64,000 nt of DNA from Salinispora fenicalii. Lineage in GTDB: Bacteria > Actinomycetota > Actinomycetes > Mycobacteriales > Micromonosporaceae. Each line of letters starts with the position of its first letter. The stretch's first letter is position 1. Shown here in pieces: positions 25,423-33,819 of the stretch. The DNA is taken from positions 124,118 through 188,117 of the forward strand of contig NZ_AZWQ01000018.1 in assembly GCF_000514815.1 (NCBI RefSeq), written 5' to 3'. The notes below the pieces were generated by a model. It saw only the letters and a program-made list of their open reading frames with translations, ran no database searches and was not told where the DNA came from. The position numbers were made by a program, and so were the translations under genes.

Positions 25423-26421
25423 ATGGAGCACGAATACGCGATTCAGGTTCACGAACTCCGAAAAAACTACGGGAGGGTCGAGGTACTCAAGGGGGTCGAT
25501 CTGGCCGTTCGCCGCGGCACCCTGTTGGCCCTACTCGGCCCCAACGGCTCCGGCAAGACCACCGTGGTAAAGACGCTGAGCACGCTCACCCGACCATCGC
25601 GCGGGTCCGTCGTCGTCAACGGCCACGATGTGACGCGGCGACGGGATGGAGTGCGAAGCTCAATCGGGGTGGTCAGCCAGTTCGTCGCCCTCGACTGGCT
25701 GCACAGCGGCCGGGAAAACCTGGTGCTGCTGGGCCGGCTCCAGAAGCTCAGCAAGACCAGCGCCGCCCGCCGGGCAGCGCAGCTACTGGAACGGTTCGAG
25801 TTGACCGAGGCCGCCGACCGGCCGGTCAAGACCTACTCCGGGGGTATGAAGCGCCGGCTGGACCTGGCCGCCAGCCTGATCGTCATCCCACCCGTGCTGT
25901 TGCTGGACGAGCCCACGACCGGCCTCGACCCGCGCAGCCGGGCGGTGCTGTGGGAGGCGATCAGGCAGCTACTCGGCGAGGGCATCACCATCCTGCTCAC
26001 CACTCAGTACCTGGAGGAGGCCGACCGGCTGGCCGACCAGATCGCCGTCCTCGACGAGGGCCGGATCATCGCCCGGGGCACCGCCGACCAGCTCAAACAA
26101 GGTGTGGGACGGGAGCGGGTGGCAGTCGTGCTGAGCGGCCCCGAAGACTTCCGCCGGGCCGGCGACCTGCTCGTCGGGCCGGGCCTCACCCGCGACCCGG
26201 AGACCCGAACGATCAGTGTGGCGATCGACGGGCCGTCGCGGGTCAAGCAGCTGCTCGACCTCCTTGCCGAGCACAGCCTGGCGATCGACTCGCTGTCGCT
26301 GACCAAGCCCACCCTGGACGACGTCTTCTTCGCCCTCACCCAGCGGGCGAGCGACCCTCCGGATCCCGACCCGATGCCCGCCCGCCGCGAGCCCAACGAC
26401 GAGCTGGGAGCCACCCGATGA
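25423..26421 (+). CDS. ABC transporter ATPase, DrrA-like
   Basis: A 332-residue ATPase from ATG 25423, with AGGAAGGAG upstream. Walker A is GPNGSGKTT, the signature is YSGGMKRRLDLA, Walker B is LLLDEPTTGLD, and the H-loop region is TTQYLEEAD, in which Gln replaces the usual His, as in DrrA-type daunorubicin-resistance ATPases. The C-terminal DrrA extension includes TLDDVFFALT. It powers the permease encoded by the overlapping gene. Confidence 0.9.
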   Translation: MEHEYAIQVHELRKNYGRVEVLKGVDLAVRRGTLLALLGPNGSGKTTVVKTLSTLTRPSRGSVVVNGHDVTRRRDGVRSSIGVVSQFVALDWLHSGRENLVLLGRLQKLSKTSAARRAAQLLERFELTEAADRPVKTYSGGMKRRLDLAASLIVIPPVLLLDEPTTGLDPRSRAVLWEAIRQLLGEGITILLTTQYLEEADRLADQIAVLDEGRIIARGTADQLKQGVGRERVAVVLSGPEDFRRAGDLLVGPGLTRDPETRTISVAIDGPSRVKQLLDLLAEHSLAIDSLSLTKPTLDDVFFALTQRASDPPDPDPMPARREPNDELGATR

Positions 26422-27233
26422 CCACCCAGGCCCAGACCGGCCAGGGCGTCGACCGGCCGGACATCCGAACGAAGCTGTACTGGGCGATCAACGACAACCT
26501 CGTCCTGATCGGCCGATATCTGCAGCACCTGACCCGTAGCCCCGACCAGCTCTTCACCGCGCTCATGCTGCCGGCGACCCTGCTGCTGCTATTCCGTTTC
26601 ATGTTCGGTGGGGCGATCGATGTCGGAAACACCGCCTACGTCAACTACCTCGTCCCCGGCATTCTGGTCATCAGCGTCACGATGGTCGCTGTTTCCACCA
26701 GCGTGGCCGTCCAGTCCGACATGCAGGAGGGCGTGGTCGACCGGTACCGCACGATCGCCATGGCGGATTCCGCGGTAATCATCGGTCACGTCGTCGCCGC
26801 CGTCGTCCGCGCGGCGATCTCGCTGGTCGCCATGGTCGGCCTTGGAATCGCCGTGGGATTCCGCCCGGCCGGCTCCGCTCTCGATTGGGTGCTGGTCGCC
26901 GGGACGCTCCTCCTCTTCGCCCTCGCGTTGGCCTGGGTCGCCGCCACGCTCGGCCTGGTAGCCAGGTCGGCGGACGGCGCCAGCGGGCTCGGCCTGATCC
27001 TCATGTTCAGCCCCTACGCCAGCAGCGCCTTCGTCCAGCCGGAGTCGCTCCCCGACGGTCTGCGCGGCTTCGTCGAGCACCAACCGGTGACCCTGGTTGT
27101 CGACACCGTTCGCGCGCTCCTGCTCGGGCTACCGGTCGGCAACACCGGTTGGTACGCGGTGCTCTGGTGGGTCGCGATCCTCGGCGTGGCAGCTCCGGTG
27201 GCCACCCGGCTCTACCACCGCCGGTACGCCTGA
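26418..27233 (+). CDS. ABC transporter permease, DrrB-like (ABC-2)
   Basis: A 271-residue protein with about six membrane helices beginning near residue 45, of the ABC-2 type. VNYLVPGILVISVTMVAVST and the closing PVTLVVDTVRALLLG are typical of DrrB-like permeases. ATG 26418 overlaps the ATPase stop (ATGA), so the pair is translationally coupled. Drug or lipid export is probable; the substrate is unknown. Confidence 0.88.
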   Translation: MTTQAQTGQGVDRPDIRTKLYWAINDNLVLIGRYLQHLTRSPDQLFTALMLPATLLLLFRFMFGGAIDVGNTAYVNYLVPGILVISVTMVAVSTSVAVQSDMQEGVVDRYRTIAMADSAVIIGHVVAAVVRAAISLVAMVGLGIAVGFRPAGSALDWVLVAGTLLLFALALAWVAATLGLVARSADGASGLGLILMFSPYASSAFVQPESLPDGLRGFVEHQPVTLVVDTVRALLLGLPVGNTGWYAVLWWVAILGVAAPVATRLYHRRYA

Positions 27234-27612
27234 GGGCCGAAACCCATACCGCCACCCTTCGCACGCCAACAGGTGGCCATCACTCAAACGGGTCGGAGTT
27301 CGGCCAACATCCTGCCTAGAAACGTCGAAGTAAAGCGCCAAAACAAGTTCTCCAACGAGGTTTAGCGAGCAGGCAAAGTAAGACTTACCTAACCTAGGTA
27401 AGGCTTACTTACTCCACTTGAGCGCGACAAACAACGAGACATGATTATTCCTTACTGGGCGAGGTTTACTGCTACAGTGTTGGCGTCGGAAAGCCCGCAG
27501 ACCTTACCGGCTCAACGTTTACGTCTCGCCGCTGCGGCAATACTCACTGACACCTTGAAACGCCGCGCTGGCTCGTTCCGGCCTGCCGGCCCGCACGGCC
27601 TTGGAGGCATCA
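27234..27612. other. AT-richer intergenic region before DUF1540 gene
   Basis: About 380 bases without a gene. The centre is notably AT-rich (27330-27480) and carries the iron-box-like sites, so it is probably the control region of the DUF1540 gene. Confidence 0.5.
27377..27412. promoter_or_regulatory. overlapping DtxR/IdeR-like iron boxes
   Basis: The stretch holds the palindrome CTTACCTA-ACC-TAGGTAAG and, overlapping it, CTAGGTAAGGCTTACTTAC (27394-27412), which matches the IdeR consensus TTAGGTTAGGCTAACCTAA at 14 of 19 positions. Overlap of two such sites fits binding of two repressor dimers. It precedes the DUF1540 gene by about 200 bases. Confidence 0.6.
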
Positions 27613-27909
27613 ATGAAGACTCTGCTGCAGTCACCCCCGGTACGCGAATGCGCCGCCACGGCGTGCAGTTTCAACGACGGCGGCTGCCATGCTCCCGCGA
27701 TCACGGTGGCCTCGGCGGGGGATGCCGCGTCCTGCGCGACGTTCGTGGAGTCCGCCGTCTCCGGCGGGGTCGCCGAGGTGACCGGCGCGGTGGGCGCCTG
27801 CGCCCGCTCCGAGTGCACCTTCAACACCAACCTCGCCTGCACCGCCGAGTCCATCACCGTCGGCCCCGGCGCCACTGCGAGCGACTGCCTCACCTACCGG
27901 CCCGCCTGA
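27613..27909 (+). CDS. DUF1540 metal-binding-like protein
   Basis: A 98-residue protein built of two similar Cys-rich units: CAATACSFNDGGCHAPAITV and CARSECTFNTNLACTAESIT. Each has the C-X4-C-X6-C spacing of DUF1540, with a further Cys near its end (ASCATF, SDCLTY), suggesting metal binding. GGAGG lies seven bases before the ATG at 27613. The upstream iron-box-like sites suggest induction under iron limitation. A role in metal buffering is inference. Confidence 0.85.
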   Translation: MKTLLQSPPVRECAATACSFNDGGCHAPAITVASAGDAASCATFVESAVSGGVAEVTGAVGACARSECTFNTNLACTAESITVGPGATASDCLTYRPA

Positions 27910-27931
27910 CCGGCGGCGCACCGGTCCACTC

Positions 27932-27961
27932 AAAGCCCTCGGCTGAGCAGCCGGGGGCTTT
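27932..27961 (+). terminator. hairpin terminator after DUF1540 gene
   Basis: Arms AAAGCCCTCGGCT and AGCCGGGGGCTTT pair over 13 bp with one G-T wobble and a GAGC loop, 23 bases past the stop codon. Confidence 0.8.
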
Positions 27962-28004
27962 GGTGTGTGCTCGGTTAGCGTCACCGACGCGTTGACCAAG
28001 GCCA

Positions 28005-28065
28005 CCAGCCGATCACCGAGGCCGCAACCGTTCACCGAAGCCGCCAGCCGATCACCGAGGTAGCC
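28005..28065. repeat. three imperfect ~20-bp tandem repeats
   Basis: Units begin CCAGCCGATCACCGAGG, CAACCGTTCACCGAAG and CCAGCCGATCACCGAGG. They lie in non-coding DNA between the DUF1540 terminator and the next iron box. No function is evident. Confidence 0.6.
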
Positions 28066-28135
28066 GAACGCCCGCCCCACCGGCCCGCGGTGACCTGCCT
28101 CACCTGCGACATCGGCGGCCGCGCATCGCGCTTGG

Positions 28136-28154
28136 CAAGGTTAGCCTTACCTAT
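28136..28154. promoter_or_regulatory. DtxR/IdeR-like iron box before DUF2470 gene
   Basis: CAAGGTTAGCCTTACCTAT matches the IdeR consensus at 14 of 19 positions and lies 55 bases before the ATG at 28209, where a repressor would block transcription. Confidence 0.65.
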
Positions 28155-28208
28155 TAGAGTCAAGTCCCGAGGCCGAGTTCACTTCACTTCCATGGCCGAG
28201 GGGACTAC

Positions 28209-29111
28209 ATGGCGTTCCATCCAGGCGACTGGTCAGCGAGTCTGACCGGTTCAGCGCTCGCCCGTGGGGCGATGTCGGAAACAGCGCTCGCGGGCACCCG
28301 CATTCTGCCAACCGACCACCACGCGGTGATCTCGCGCTCCGCCCTCTGCACCGCCACGTCCCTGCGGCTGCGGCTCGGCGACACCTCCGTTGACCTGATC
28401 CAGTCGCACGCCGTGCTGCCCGACGGCACGGTGATCCTGGCGGTCGACGCGATGAGTCCGACCGGCGGACTGCTGGTGGCGGCTCGGGGGCGACGCGGCG
28501 AAGTGCAGCTCGACGTAACCCAGCTCGTCCCGGTCGCCGTGCGCTCCCGGGTGCGGGCCAGAGTGCGGGTAACGGGTACCGCGCACCGATTCGACCCGGC
28601 GAACCTGGAGTCCTGCGACGCCGACACGGTGATGTCCCTGCTCGACCTGCCCCCCGTCGCGCTCTGGATGGTCGAACCGGTCGAGGTCGCGGTCACCAGC
28701 GGCGACGACGAAGCCCTGGTGGGCACCAGCACCTATCGGGCGACCTGTCCGGATCCGCTCGCCGCGGTCGAAGTCGCCCATCTTCAGCATCTGATCCGGC
28801 ACCACCGGGACGCGGTGGACCAGCTCATTACCCTGGTCAACCCCGAGTTGACGGCAAAGGCGACGCGCGTCGTACCGGTTGCGGTCGACGCCGATGGCGT
28901 GGTGCTCCGCGCCGAGGCGCCAGACGGACACCTCGATGTCCGGCTGCCGTTCGCCCGCCGGGTCACCTCCAGCGCCGACCTCACTGCGGGGCTGCAGGGC
29001 CTGCTGGCCAAGGCCGCACCGCACCGGTCCAGTTGCTCGCCCCACGGCACGGCCGCCGCGACTGCCGCCTGCGACCTGCCAGCGGCGGAGTGTGGAATTC
29101 CCTCGGTCTGA
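28209..29111 (+). CDS. DUF2470/HugZ-like protein
   Basis: A 300-residue protein. The N-terminal part (VDLIQSHAVLPDGTVILAVD) resembles the split-barrel flavin/heme-binding fold, and residues about 195-275 are a DUF2470 domain (VEVAHLQHLIRHHRDAVDQL and RVVPVAVDADGVVLR), the C-terminal domain of HugZ-type heme-degrading proteins. A Cys-rich tail follows. The iron box at 28136 supports a role in heme-iron use. No HugZ catalytic residue can be confirmed by eye. Confidence 0.75.
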   Translation: MAFHPGDWSASLTGSALARGAMSETALAGTRILPTDHHAVISRSALCTATSLRLRLGDTSVDLIQSHAVLPDGTVILAVDAMSPTGGLLVAARGRRGEVQLDVTQLVPVAVRSRVRARVRVTGTAHRFDPANLESCDADTVMSLLDLPPVALWMVEPVEVAVTSGDDEALVGTSTYRATCPDPLAAVEVAHLQHLIRHHRDAVDQLITLVNPELTAKATRVVPVAVDADGVVLRAEAPDGHLDVRLPFARRVTSSADLTAGLQGLLAKAAPHRSSCSPHGTAAATAACDLPAAECGIPSV

Positions 29112-29179
29112 TCGTCAACTCAGCCCGGCCCGCCCTGATCGGAAAACTCAGCAGCTAGCGGGCGACAGGTCGCTACCGA

Positions 29180-29890
29180 TCACCAGATTCGGGAGCGCCG
29201 GCCGCAGGCGGCACCCCGCTCAACCAGCGCGGACATGCGTTCACGGAGCTCGTCCGGGTGCCGCAACGCCGGGGTGAACCCGAGCCGTACGTCGCGGTGG
29301 CCGTTCACTCGCTCCAGCCGCAGCACCAGTCCGTGCCGGTCCAGGCGAAGCGGGACAACCCGCCGTACGCCGTACCGGTGTCGTGGTGCGACCAGACGGC
29401 AGAGCGATTCGACCGTACGCGGATGGTGACGGTCGAGGTGGCAGAGAAGCTCCGCCTCCTCGGCGGCGAGCGGGTCCGGTTCAGCGGCGGCGAAGTCTGC
29501 CGGATCCACCGTCGTGGTGACCCCGTCGACGCTGAGCTCGACGGTGGCGAGGTCGAACTCGACGGTCAGGTCCTCGTTGTCGTCGGTGTCGCCGGGACCG
29601 GCCGGGGTGAGCCAACCACTGAAGGTGCCGCGACCGCGGACGCGCTCCCGGACCGGCGTCGGCGCCACATCGGTGATCTCAACGATCGCCGCGACCTCGC
29701 GCTGGCGGGTGATGTCGGTGGCTAACCGACTGTTGACCGGGAGGTCCACCCGGATCCGGCCGCTCGAATCGAGCGTGTGCCGGTTGATCAGGTCGGCTCG
29801 GTGCCCGGGTGTCCGCAGCTCCAGCGAGGTGGCCGCGGCGACGATCGTCCGCAGCCGCTGCGCGGAAGCCTCGGGGTAGGTGTTGCTCAA
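29180..29890 (-). CDS. DUF2470 protein (second copy)
   Basis: A 236-residue paralogue of the previous protein. Residues about 140-225 form the DUF2470 domain (EEAELLCHLDRHHPRTVESL and RRVVPLRLDRHGLVLRL). The N-terminal half (LRTPGHRADLINRHTLDSSG) parallels the first copy but is shorter. It is convergent with that gene and divergent from the S4 gene, sharing the strong iron box with the latter. Confidence 0.75.
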   Translation of the reverse strand: MSNTYPEASAQRLRTIVAAATSLELRTPGHRADLINRHTLDSSGRIRVDLPVNSRLATDITRQREVAAIVEITDVAPTPVRERVRGRGTFSGWLTPAGPGDTDDNEDLTVEFDLATVELSVDGVTTTVDPADFAAAEPDPLAAEEAELLCHLDRHHPRTVESLCRLVAPRHRYGVRRVVPLRLDRHGLVLRLERVNGHRDVRLGFTPALRHPDELRERMSALVERGAACGRRSRIW

Positions 29891-29904
29891 CCTGCCACCT
29901 CCTA

Positions 29905-29923
29905 TTAGGTTAGGCTTACCTTA
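29905..29923. promoter_or_regulatory. strong DtxR/IdeR-type iron box between divergent genes
   Basis: TTAGGTTAGGCTTACCTTA matches the IdeR consensus TTAGGTTAGGCTAACCTAA at 17 of 19 positions. It lies 15 bases from both start codons (29890 minus, 29939 plus), so one repressor dimer could shut both promoters. Confidence 0.82.
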
Positions 29924-29938
29924 CTAGAGAGGTGCAGA

Positions 29939-30547
29939 ATGAACCAGTCCCGCCCCAAGGTCAAGCGCTCCCGCGCCCTCGGCATCCCCCTGACCCCGAA
30001 GTGCGTGCGCTACTTCGAGCGCCGCCCCTTCCCACCCGGTCAGCACGGCCGATCCCGCAAGAGCACCAGCGACTACAAGATCCGGCTCCTGGAGAAGCAG
30101 CGGCTTAAGGCCCAGTACCACGTCAACGAAGGGCAGCTACGGCAGGCCTTCACCCGGGCCGCCCGGCTGGAGAGCAAGACCGGCGAGGCCCTCATCGTGG
30201 ATCTGGAGACCAGGTTGGACGCGCTGGTGCTGCGGTCCGGGCTGGCACGGACGATCTACCAGGCCCGACAGGCGGTCACCCACCGACACATCACAGTGAA
30301 CGGACGTCGGGTCGACCGCCCTTCGGCCCGACTCCGCCCCGGTGACGTCATCGCCGTCGCCGCCGGCAGCCGCACCAAGACACCCTTCGTCGTCGCGGCG
30401 GCCGGGGCACACGCCGGGGAAAAGTCCGCGCCCTACCTGGAGGTCAACCTCACCGACCTGACCGTACGACTGCTCCGGCTACCACTGCGGTCCGAGGTGC
30501 CGGTCACCTGCCAAGAGCAACTCGTCGTCGAGTACTACTCACGCTGA
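29939..30547 (+). CDS. rpsD: 30S ribosomal protein S4
   Basis: A 202-residue S4. [17 protein letters not shown] and [17 protein letters not shown] form the N-terminal domain, and the S4 RNA-binding fold holds [20 protein letters not shown] and [15 protein letters not shown]; it ends [10 protein letters not shown]. Only one cysteine (residue 22) remains of the four zinc ligands in C+ S4 proteins, so it is a C- form. It resembles the Streptomyces-type free-standing S4, outside the usual alpha operon. An iron box lies just upstream. Whether another S4 gene exists cannot be seen here. Confidence 0.9.
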   Translation: MNQSRPKVKRSRALGIPLTPKCVRYFERRPFPPGQHGRSRKSTSDYKIRLLEKQRLKAQYHVNEGQLRQAFTRAARLESKTGEALIVDLETRLDALVLRSGLARTIYQARQAVTHRHITVNGRRVDRPSARLRPGDVIAVAAGSRTKTPFVVAAAGAHAGEKSAPYLEVNLTDLTVRLLRLPLRSEVPVTCQEQLVVEYYSR

Positions 30548-30777
30548 GGAACTGGCACGACGACAGCGGATCACCGTCCGGGCGGCGCGATGCCGGGCGG
30601 CACGACGACGGCGGGTCACCCGCCCGAGCGAGCTGTGGTGGTGGACCCCCGCCGTGTCGCCCGCACAACCGCCGCCGGAATCCTGAATATCGTCTTCTCG
30701 TTTCCTCCTGGACCAGTTGCTGCTCGCTCGTGGCATGACCTTGGTTGAGCCCTCGCCGCTTCGACGTAGACCTCCCG

Positions 30778-31056
30778 TCAGCCCTCGTCGAGCGGATCAC
30801 CGGACCGTGCCCGGTACCACTTGCGCAGGACGAACGAGCAGAAAAACAGGCCACCCGCGGCGAGCAGAAACCAGCCAGACCCGAGCCGTCCCACCGAATG
30901 AGGTGCATCGACAATCTCACTGACGAAGACGATCAGACCACTGACCGCGGCGATGCTGGCGAGAAAAGCGGGGAGCACGCCCCGAAGGTGATGAACACAT
31001 CCAGCCAGCCATGCATCCCCGACCTCCCGAACAGCGATGGTACGCCGCTCGCGCAT
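30778..31056 (-). CDS. small two-helix membrane protein
   Basis: A 92-residue protein with two likely membrane helices (about 27-48 and 60-78) and a charged C-terminus RKWYRARSGDPLDEG. GAGGG lies upstream of the ATG. It starts 38 bases after the stop of the gene at 31095-31886 on the same strand, so the two may form a unit. No family is recognised. Confidence 0.5.
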   Translation of the reverse strand: MRERRTIAVREVGDAWLAGCVHHLRGVLPAFLASIAAVSGLIVFVSEIVDAPHSVGRLGSGWFLLAAGGLFFCSFVLRKWYRARSGDPLDEG

Positions 31057-31094
31057 CGACGGCGACCCTCGTTCATAAGGCTCCTAGTCCAGGC

Positions 31095-31886
31095 CTACTT
31101 GAGAGCTCCCCAATTGGGACAACCGAAGGTCACTTCCCCGGGCATTCCCTTGTCTTCCATCCACATGCAGAGGCCCTCCACCGTGAACACGTCCACGGTG
31201 GCCACGGACCCCGGTCCAAAATGGGATTCTTTCGGCGCGGGCCAGAAGCTAATCACCTGCGTACCTGCAGCCCGGTCGGGACGGTCAGGTGGTGTCGGTC
31301 CCGCTGTGTGTTTGCCGTTGGCCAAAACGACATGATTCAGGTTTGAGAACATGACGACGTCACCCATGACAGGGCGGGACAGTAGGCCTCCCCGGTTGTA
31401 GGTGTGTGCTCGCATTTTCAGGCTTTGAACAAGTGTCGATGTAAAACCGCTTGGATTCTTTTCGTAGACACACTTCAGTGTATCTGAATTCACGATGTCC
31501 CTGTTCAGGATTGCTGCGACAATTACCGCCTCCCAACAGTTCATCGCGGCACTTCCGTCACGGAGATTCACATCGCGCTCGCCAGAGATGAGGTTGACGA
31601 AGCTGTTGTTCGTAGCAATTCCGATTTCGCGCACGGGTCCGGACGGAACCCACTGCATCCTCGCAGGTGAATCCACCAATTCTCGCTCGGCAGTATGGGC
31701 GACCCCCATTTGCAGTTTCGCCTGAGTGATGGCGTCACTGAATTCGGCGAAGTCACCGCGAAGGACGAGGATGCACGCTGTGAGGACGTGGTCTTGCCCG
31801 TTGCTTCGACACAGCTCCTTGTACTCGTCCGTCTTCTGGATCTCCGCCTTGGTCACATTCCTTTTGTCGAGATCAACGAGCCTCAT
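31095..31886 (-). CDS. hypothetical protein with cysteine-peptidase-like C-H motifs
   Basis: 263 residues from ATG 31886; upstream in-frame starts could add up to 24. The middle contains MNCWEAVIVAAILNRDI and the C-terminal third GDVVMFSNLNHVVLANG. A Cys at a helix start followed by a G-D-V-V-x-F strand and an N-H-V-V strand is the pattern of NlpC/P60 or other papain-like hydrolases and of some toxin deamidases or amidases. The family is not identified. GC is below that of neighbours, hinting at transfer. It lies upstream of the two-helix protein, which could be a cognate partner. Confidence 0.55.
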   Translation of the reverse strand: MRLVDLDKRNVTKAEIQKTDEYKELCRSNGQDHVLTACILVLRGDFAEFSDAITQAKLQMGVAHTAERELVDSPARMQWVPSGPVREIGIATNNSFVNLISGERDVNLRDGSAAMNCWEAVIVAAILNRDIVNSDTLKCVYEKNPSGFTSTLVQSLKMRAHTYNRGGLLSRPVMGDVVMFSNLNHVVLANGKHTAGPTPPDRPDRAAGTQVISFWPAPKESHFGPGSVATVDVFTVEGLCMWMEDKGMPGEVTFGCPNWGALK

Positions 31887-32189
31887 TGTGCCCATCCCTC
31901 CCATGCGACATTGCCGAGAAACCCGGCAGTCCGAAACTGGCAGCATCGACAGTTTCATGGATCAACGCCAGCCTCTGGTCACCGTACGCCTGAGGGTCAA
32001 TTTTTGGAAACTACTGCCACTGTAGAGAATTCGACAAAACTGAATGTATCAGATGGACTTCCAGCGCCTCTGGCGCGCTTCGGCGGTCCTCGCTGGCTCA
32101 TGCGTCAGGGCCGACTCGTCCGCGACCGCGAGGCCCGAACCGACGACTCCGCCAGCATGATCACCAGCATCATGATCGGGATACGGTTA
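31887..32189. other. intergenic region, no gene seen
   Basis: About 300 bases between the amidase stop and the start of the C-H motif protein, with an AT-rich patch near 31990-32050 that may be the latter's promoter. Confidence 0.4.
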
Positions 32190-33575
32190 CTACGGGCGCG
32201 GATTGATCGGTGCAAACGACGGGATGCGAGCTTCGATCGCTGCGGCCGCATCAAGGCAGAGATCTTCCCTGAAGCGTGGTCCAATGACCTGCACGGCGTG
32301 CGGGAGGCCGTCGGTTTCCCCGGTTGGGACCGCGACGGCAGGTAGTCCGAGCAGATTGACGGCCACGGCCAACCGCATCGTCGCGGGAAAGTCGGACAGC
32401 CAGACGGGATCGAGGTCACATCCAAGCACGAACGCCGGCTGCGTACGGATCGGGGCCAGCACCAGAGGCGTTCGACCAAACCAGTCACTCCATCGGCGGG
32501 CAATAGCTGCTCGTTCCATCATCGGATCGAATGCCGGCTCCCCCTGGGCCCGGTTCCAGAACGGTTCATACACGTGCCAGAAGCGGGCGAATTCGTCGGA
32601 GGCGACCGTCTCTACGGGTGGCTGCTCCCGTTGCACACGGCCATAGCGCGCCATGATCTGGGTATAGATCTCACCCGCTCGCTCCAGTGCAGGAGCGTCG
32701 CACTCCTCAATGACGTAGCCGGCGTCGGCGAGCAGGTCGGCTGCCCGTCGTAGCGCGTGCCGTACCGCTGGGTGAATGTCGATCCCCCCTGGTGCCGTGA
32801 CCATGGACACTCGGATCGGCCGTGACACGGGCGGTCCGTTGAGCGGAACCGGCGCATGCCACGGATCGCCCCCATCGCTCGCACAGATATGCGAGAACGC
32901 CAGGCGAAGATCGTCGACATGGCGCGCGATGGGACCATGCACCCCCAGCAGTTGAAATGCGAATGGCGTCGGCCGACGACCATCGCTCTGCGCTACCCGG
33001 CCGAGCGAGGGTTTCAGGGCCGCCACGCCGCAGCACTGCGCTGGCCAGCGCAGTGAGCCCGCGCCGTCAGTGCCCAGCCCGAGCGGGGCCAGGCCCGTGG
33101 CGACCGCGACGGCATCGCCCCCGCTGGAGCCGCCCGGGGTGTGCTCGGCGGACCATGGGCTGCGGGTGGCACCATGCAGCCCGTTGGTGGTGTGCCACCG
33201 CATCCCGAACTCGGGCATGTTGGTCCTGGCGATCGGTATCGCCCCTGCCGCGCGAAGCTCGGCGATATGCGGTGCGTCCTGAGTGGCGACGGCATCGCGT
33301 AGCGCGGCGATACCCTGTGTCGTTGCGGAGCCGGCGACGTCGATGTTCTCTTTTACCGTCATGGGTATGCCGCACAGTGGCCCAGGCTCTTCGCCGCACC
33401 GCAACGCCTGGTCGACCGCGTCCGCAGCGGCCAGGGCCTGCTCGTCGAGTACGGCGGTGAGGGCGTTCACGACAGGATTGATCTCGTCAATCCGTTGCAG
33501 ATGTGCCTGCACCACCTCGCGGCTGGAAACCTGACCCGTTCTGATCTGCTGCGCCAACTCTCTTACGCTCAGCAT
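32190..33575 (-). CDS. amidase signature family protein
   Basis: 461 residues from ATG 33575, which has GGAG six bases upstream; ATGs at 33590 and 33611 are alternatives. The catalytic triad is visible: Lys in GIPMTVKENID, and the two serines in TPGGSSGGDAVAVA and GTDGAGSLRWPA. The last motif normally reads GTDxGGS; Ala replaces one Gly. It opens LSVRELAQQIRTGQVSSREV, the common amidase start. It hydrolyses an amide of unknown identity. It is divergent from an amino-acid permease, which may supply a substrate. Confidence 0.88.
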   Translation of the reverse strand: MLSVRELAQQIRTGQVSSREVVQAHLQRIDEINPVVNALTAVLDEQALAAADAVDQALRCGEEPGPLCGIPMTVKENIDVAGSATTQGIAALRDAVATQDAPHIAELRAAGAIPIARTNMPEFGMRWHTTNGLHGATRSPWSAEHTPGGSSGGDAVAVATGLAPLGLGTDGAGSLRWPAQCCGVAALKPSLGRVAQSDGRRPTPFAFQLLGVHGPIARHVDDLRLAFSHICASDGGDPWHAPVPLNGPPVSRPIRVSMVTAPGGIDIHPAVRHALRRAADLLADAGYVIEECDAPALERAGEIYTQIMARYGRVQREQPPVETVASDEFARFWHVYEPFWNRAQGEPAFDPMMERAAIARRWSDWFGRTPLVLAPIRTQPAFVLGCDLDPVWLSDFPATMRLAVAVNLLGLPAVAVPTGETDGLPHAVQVIGPRFREDLCLDAAAAIEARIPSFAPINPRP

Positions 33576-33819
33576 CCACAACTCCGACATATCACCTTGC
33601 CGCTCAGTCATGCGACGAACGTAGAGGCTCCGTCAGTGAATGAGCAGTCTTGTCTTTTCGCACCGCCTCAGCCGTCTCGTTCCGCACCGCCGCAGCGGCC
33701 AGCCCAGTAGGTGACACTGGCAGTACCACCTCGCGACCTGGCTCGGGATTCGCCCGCGCCGGATTACGGGTACCACGTAGGGTGAGCCGGACGGAGCTTG
33801 GCTACCGCCGGGGGTCGCG

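Noticed and set aside
28005..28065. CRISPR-like repeats
   Set aside because: Units are imperfect, contiguous and without spacers, so they are simple tandem repeats.
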